NCBI GenBank assembly: GCA_963921425.1
Contig: OY992840.1
Span: 17,710,621-17,774,620 of the forward strand
Source of the DNA: Dryas octopetala
Taxonomy: Eukaryota > Streptophyta > Magnoliopsida > Rosales > Rosaceae
Direction of reading: 5' to 3'
DNA length: 64,000 bases
Below are positions 63,641 to 64,000 of this stretch, piece after piece (the stretch's first letter is position 1; each line of letters starts with the position of its first letter). Below the pieces are notes generated by a model, which did no database searches, had not been told where the DNA came from, and saw nothing but the letters and a program-made list of their open reading frames with translations. A program made the position numbers and the translations under genes.

Positions 63641-64000
63641 GTTTATAAATTTACAAAAATGTCCATCATTTCAAATGCTCATATCTCTCAAACTGTAGCT
63701 CCGATTGATGCACAATTTGCGCTCACATATTTGTGTGTTCGAGACCTTTCCAACAAGCCACAAATTAAAATCAAAAGCCAATAATTCAAAAAGTCAAAAA
63801 ATGGGTTAAACTAATTTAAAATATTTTATTTCTCAAATAAATTTTTAAAATATTTCAAATATTTTTCAAAATAAAGCTTGGAAAAATACGGGGTCTCACA
63901 ATCTACCCCCTTCAAAGGGGTCTCACAATCTATCCCGCTTCAAAGAATTTCGTTCTTGAAATTTCCAATGAAAGTAATAATGGAACAACTTCAAATAAGC
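63641..64000 (-). mobile_element. Probable 3' end of a Ty3/gypsy retrotransposon (minus strand), partial
   Basis: Read on the minus strand, GGGGGTAGATTGTGAGACCCCG resembles the polypurine tract and LTR start of plant gypsy elements. The preceding sequence, around AAATTTCAAGAACGAAATTC, resembles the end of the pol frame. The body would lie beyond position 64000 and the LTR to the left. The tract and LTR start occur twice in tandem at 63890-63944. No domain is in view, so the class is inferred from terminal sequence alone. Confidence 0.4.
63890..63944. repeat. Tandem 27/28-bp duplication at the putative gypsy LTR boundary
   Basis: GGGGTCTCACAATCTACCCC followed by CTTCAAA (63890-63916) is repeated as a near copy with two changes and one extra base (63917-63944). 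Confidence 0.8.

Noticed and set aside
1..64000. tRNA, rRNA, CRISPR or known microRNA precursors
   Set aside because: No cloverleaf boxes, repeat-spacer arrays or mature sequences of the conserved plant miRNA families were recognised on reading; a covariance-model scan would be needed to exclude them.

Overview
The window is nuclear DNA of a flowering plant: genes are split by short GT-AG introns, intergenic DNA is AT-rich, LTR, LINE and miniature elements are present, and the protein set is eudicot. A rosid, perhaps Rosaceae, is my guess, but the sequence alone does not prove it. No bacterial, organellar or viral genes, CRISPR arrays, rRNA or tRNA genes were recognised.

Layout. 0-1.4 kb: 3' part of a LINE (plus). 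4.5-7.5 kb: an eight-exon O-fucosyltransferase-family glycosyltransferase (plus). 8.8-9.2 kb: a foldback miniature element. 10.8-14.8 kb: an eleven-exon bHLH factor of the BIM1 type (minus), including one GC-AG intron. 15-24.9 kb: a roughly 9 kb stretch without a recognisable gene, but with a dense run of CACGTG boxes near 22-23 kb. 26.0-27.9 kb: type II (gamma) phosphatidylinositol 4-kinase (plus) with a leader full of upstream ORFs. 28.5-29.4 kb: a large purine/pyrimidine-asymmetric inverted-repeat element. 29.7-32.0 kb: a RING-plus-PHD protein (minus), head-to-head with a UGT89-type glycosyltransferase at 32.5-34.0 kb (plus). 34.8-39.8 kb: a Ty1/copia retrotransposon whose LTRs look identical but whose reading frame is broken four times. 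40.7-41.4 kb: an RGF/GOLVEN peptide-hormone precursor (minus). 43.6-48.5 kb: the replisome adaptor CTF4/WDHD1 (plus). 49.3-50.7 kb: RING-H2 E3 ligase (plus). 51.7-52.05 kb: a 382-bp almost identical copy of part of the PPR gene that lies further right. 53.8-54.4 kb: bZIP factor (plus). 55.1-57.5 kb: a small conserved-looking protein of unknown function (minus). 58.4-61.3 kb: intronless DYW-type PPR protein (minus). 62.2-62.5 kb: a TRIM element nested in a LINE remnant, then at the right edge what looks like the end of a minus-strand Ty3/gypsy element.

How the genes relate. These are independent housekeeping and regulatory loci rather than a pathway cluster: brassinosteroid signalling (BIM1), phosphoinositide signalling, ubiquitin ligases, specialised-metabolite glucosylation, peptide signalling in roots, DNA replication and organellar RNA editing. 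The BIM1, RING-H2 and bZIP trio recalls the neighbouring loci At5g08130, At5g08139 and At5g08141 of Arabidopsis (from memory), so the backbone may be conserved ancient synteny loosened by insertions.

I see no convincing new multi-gene system. The most noteworthy signals are the identical-LTR but coding-dead copia copy, the recent PPR-fragment duplication, the 950-bp foldback element, the CACGTG cluster in a gene-free stretch, the start-stop upstream ORF in the PI4K leader, and the internal duplication in the RING-PHD protein. Exon borders were placed by hand from splice consensus, reading frame and remembered family sequences.
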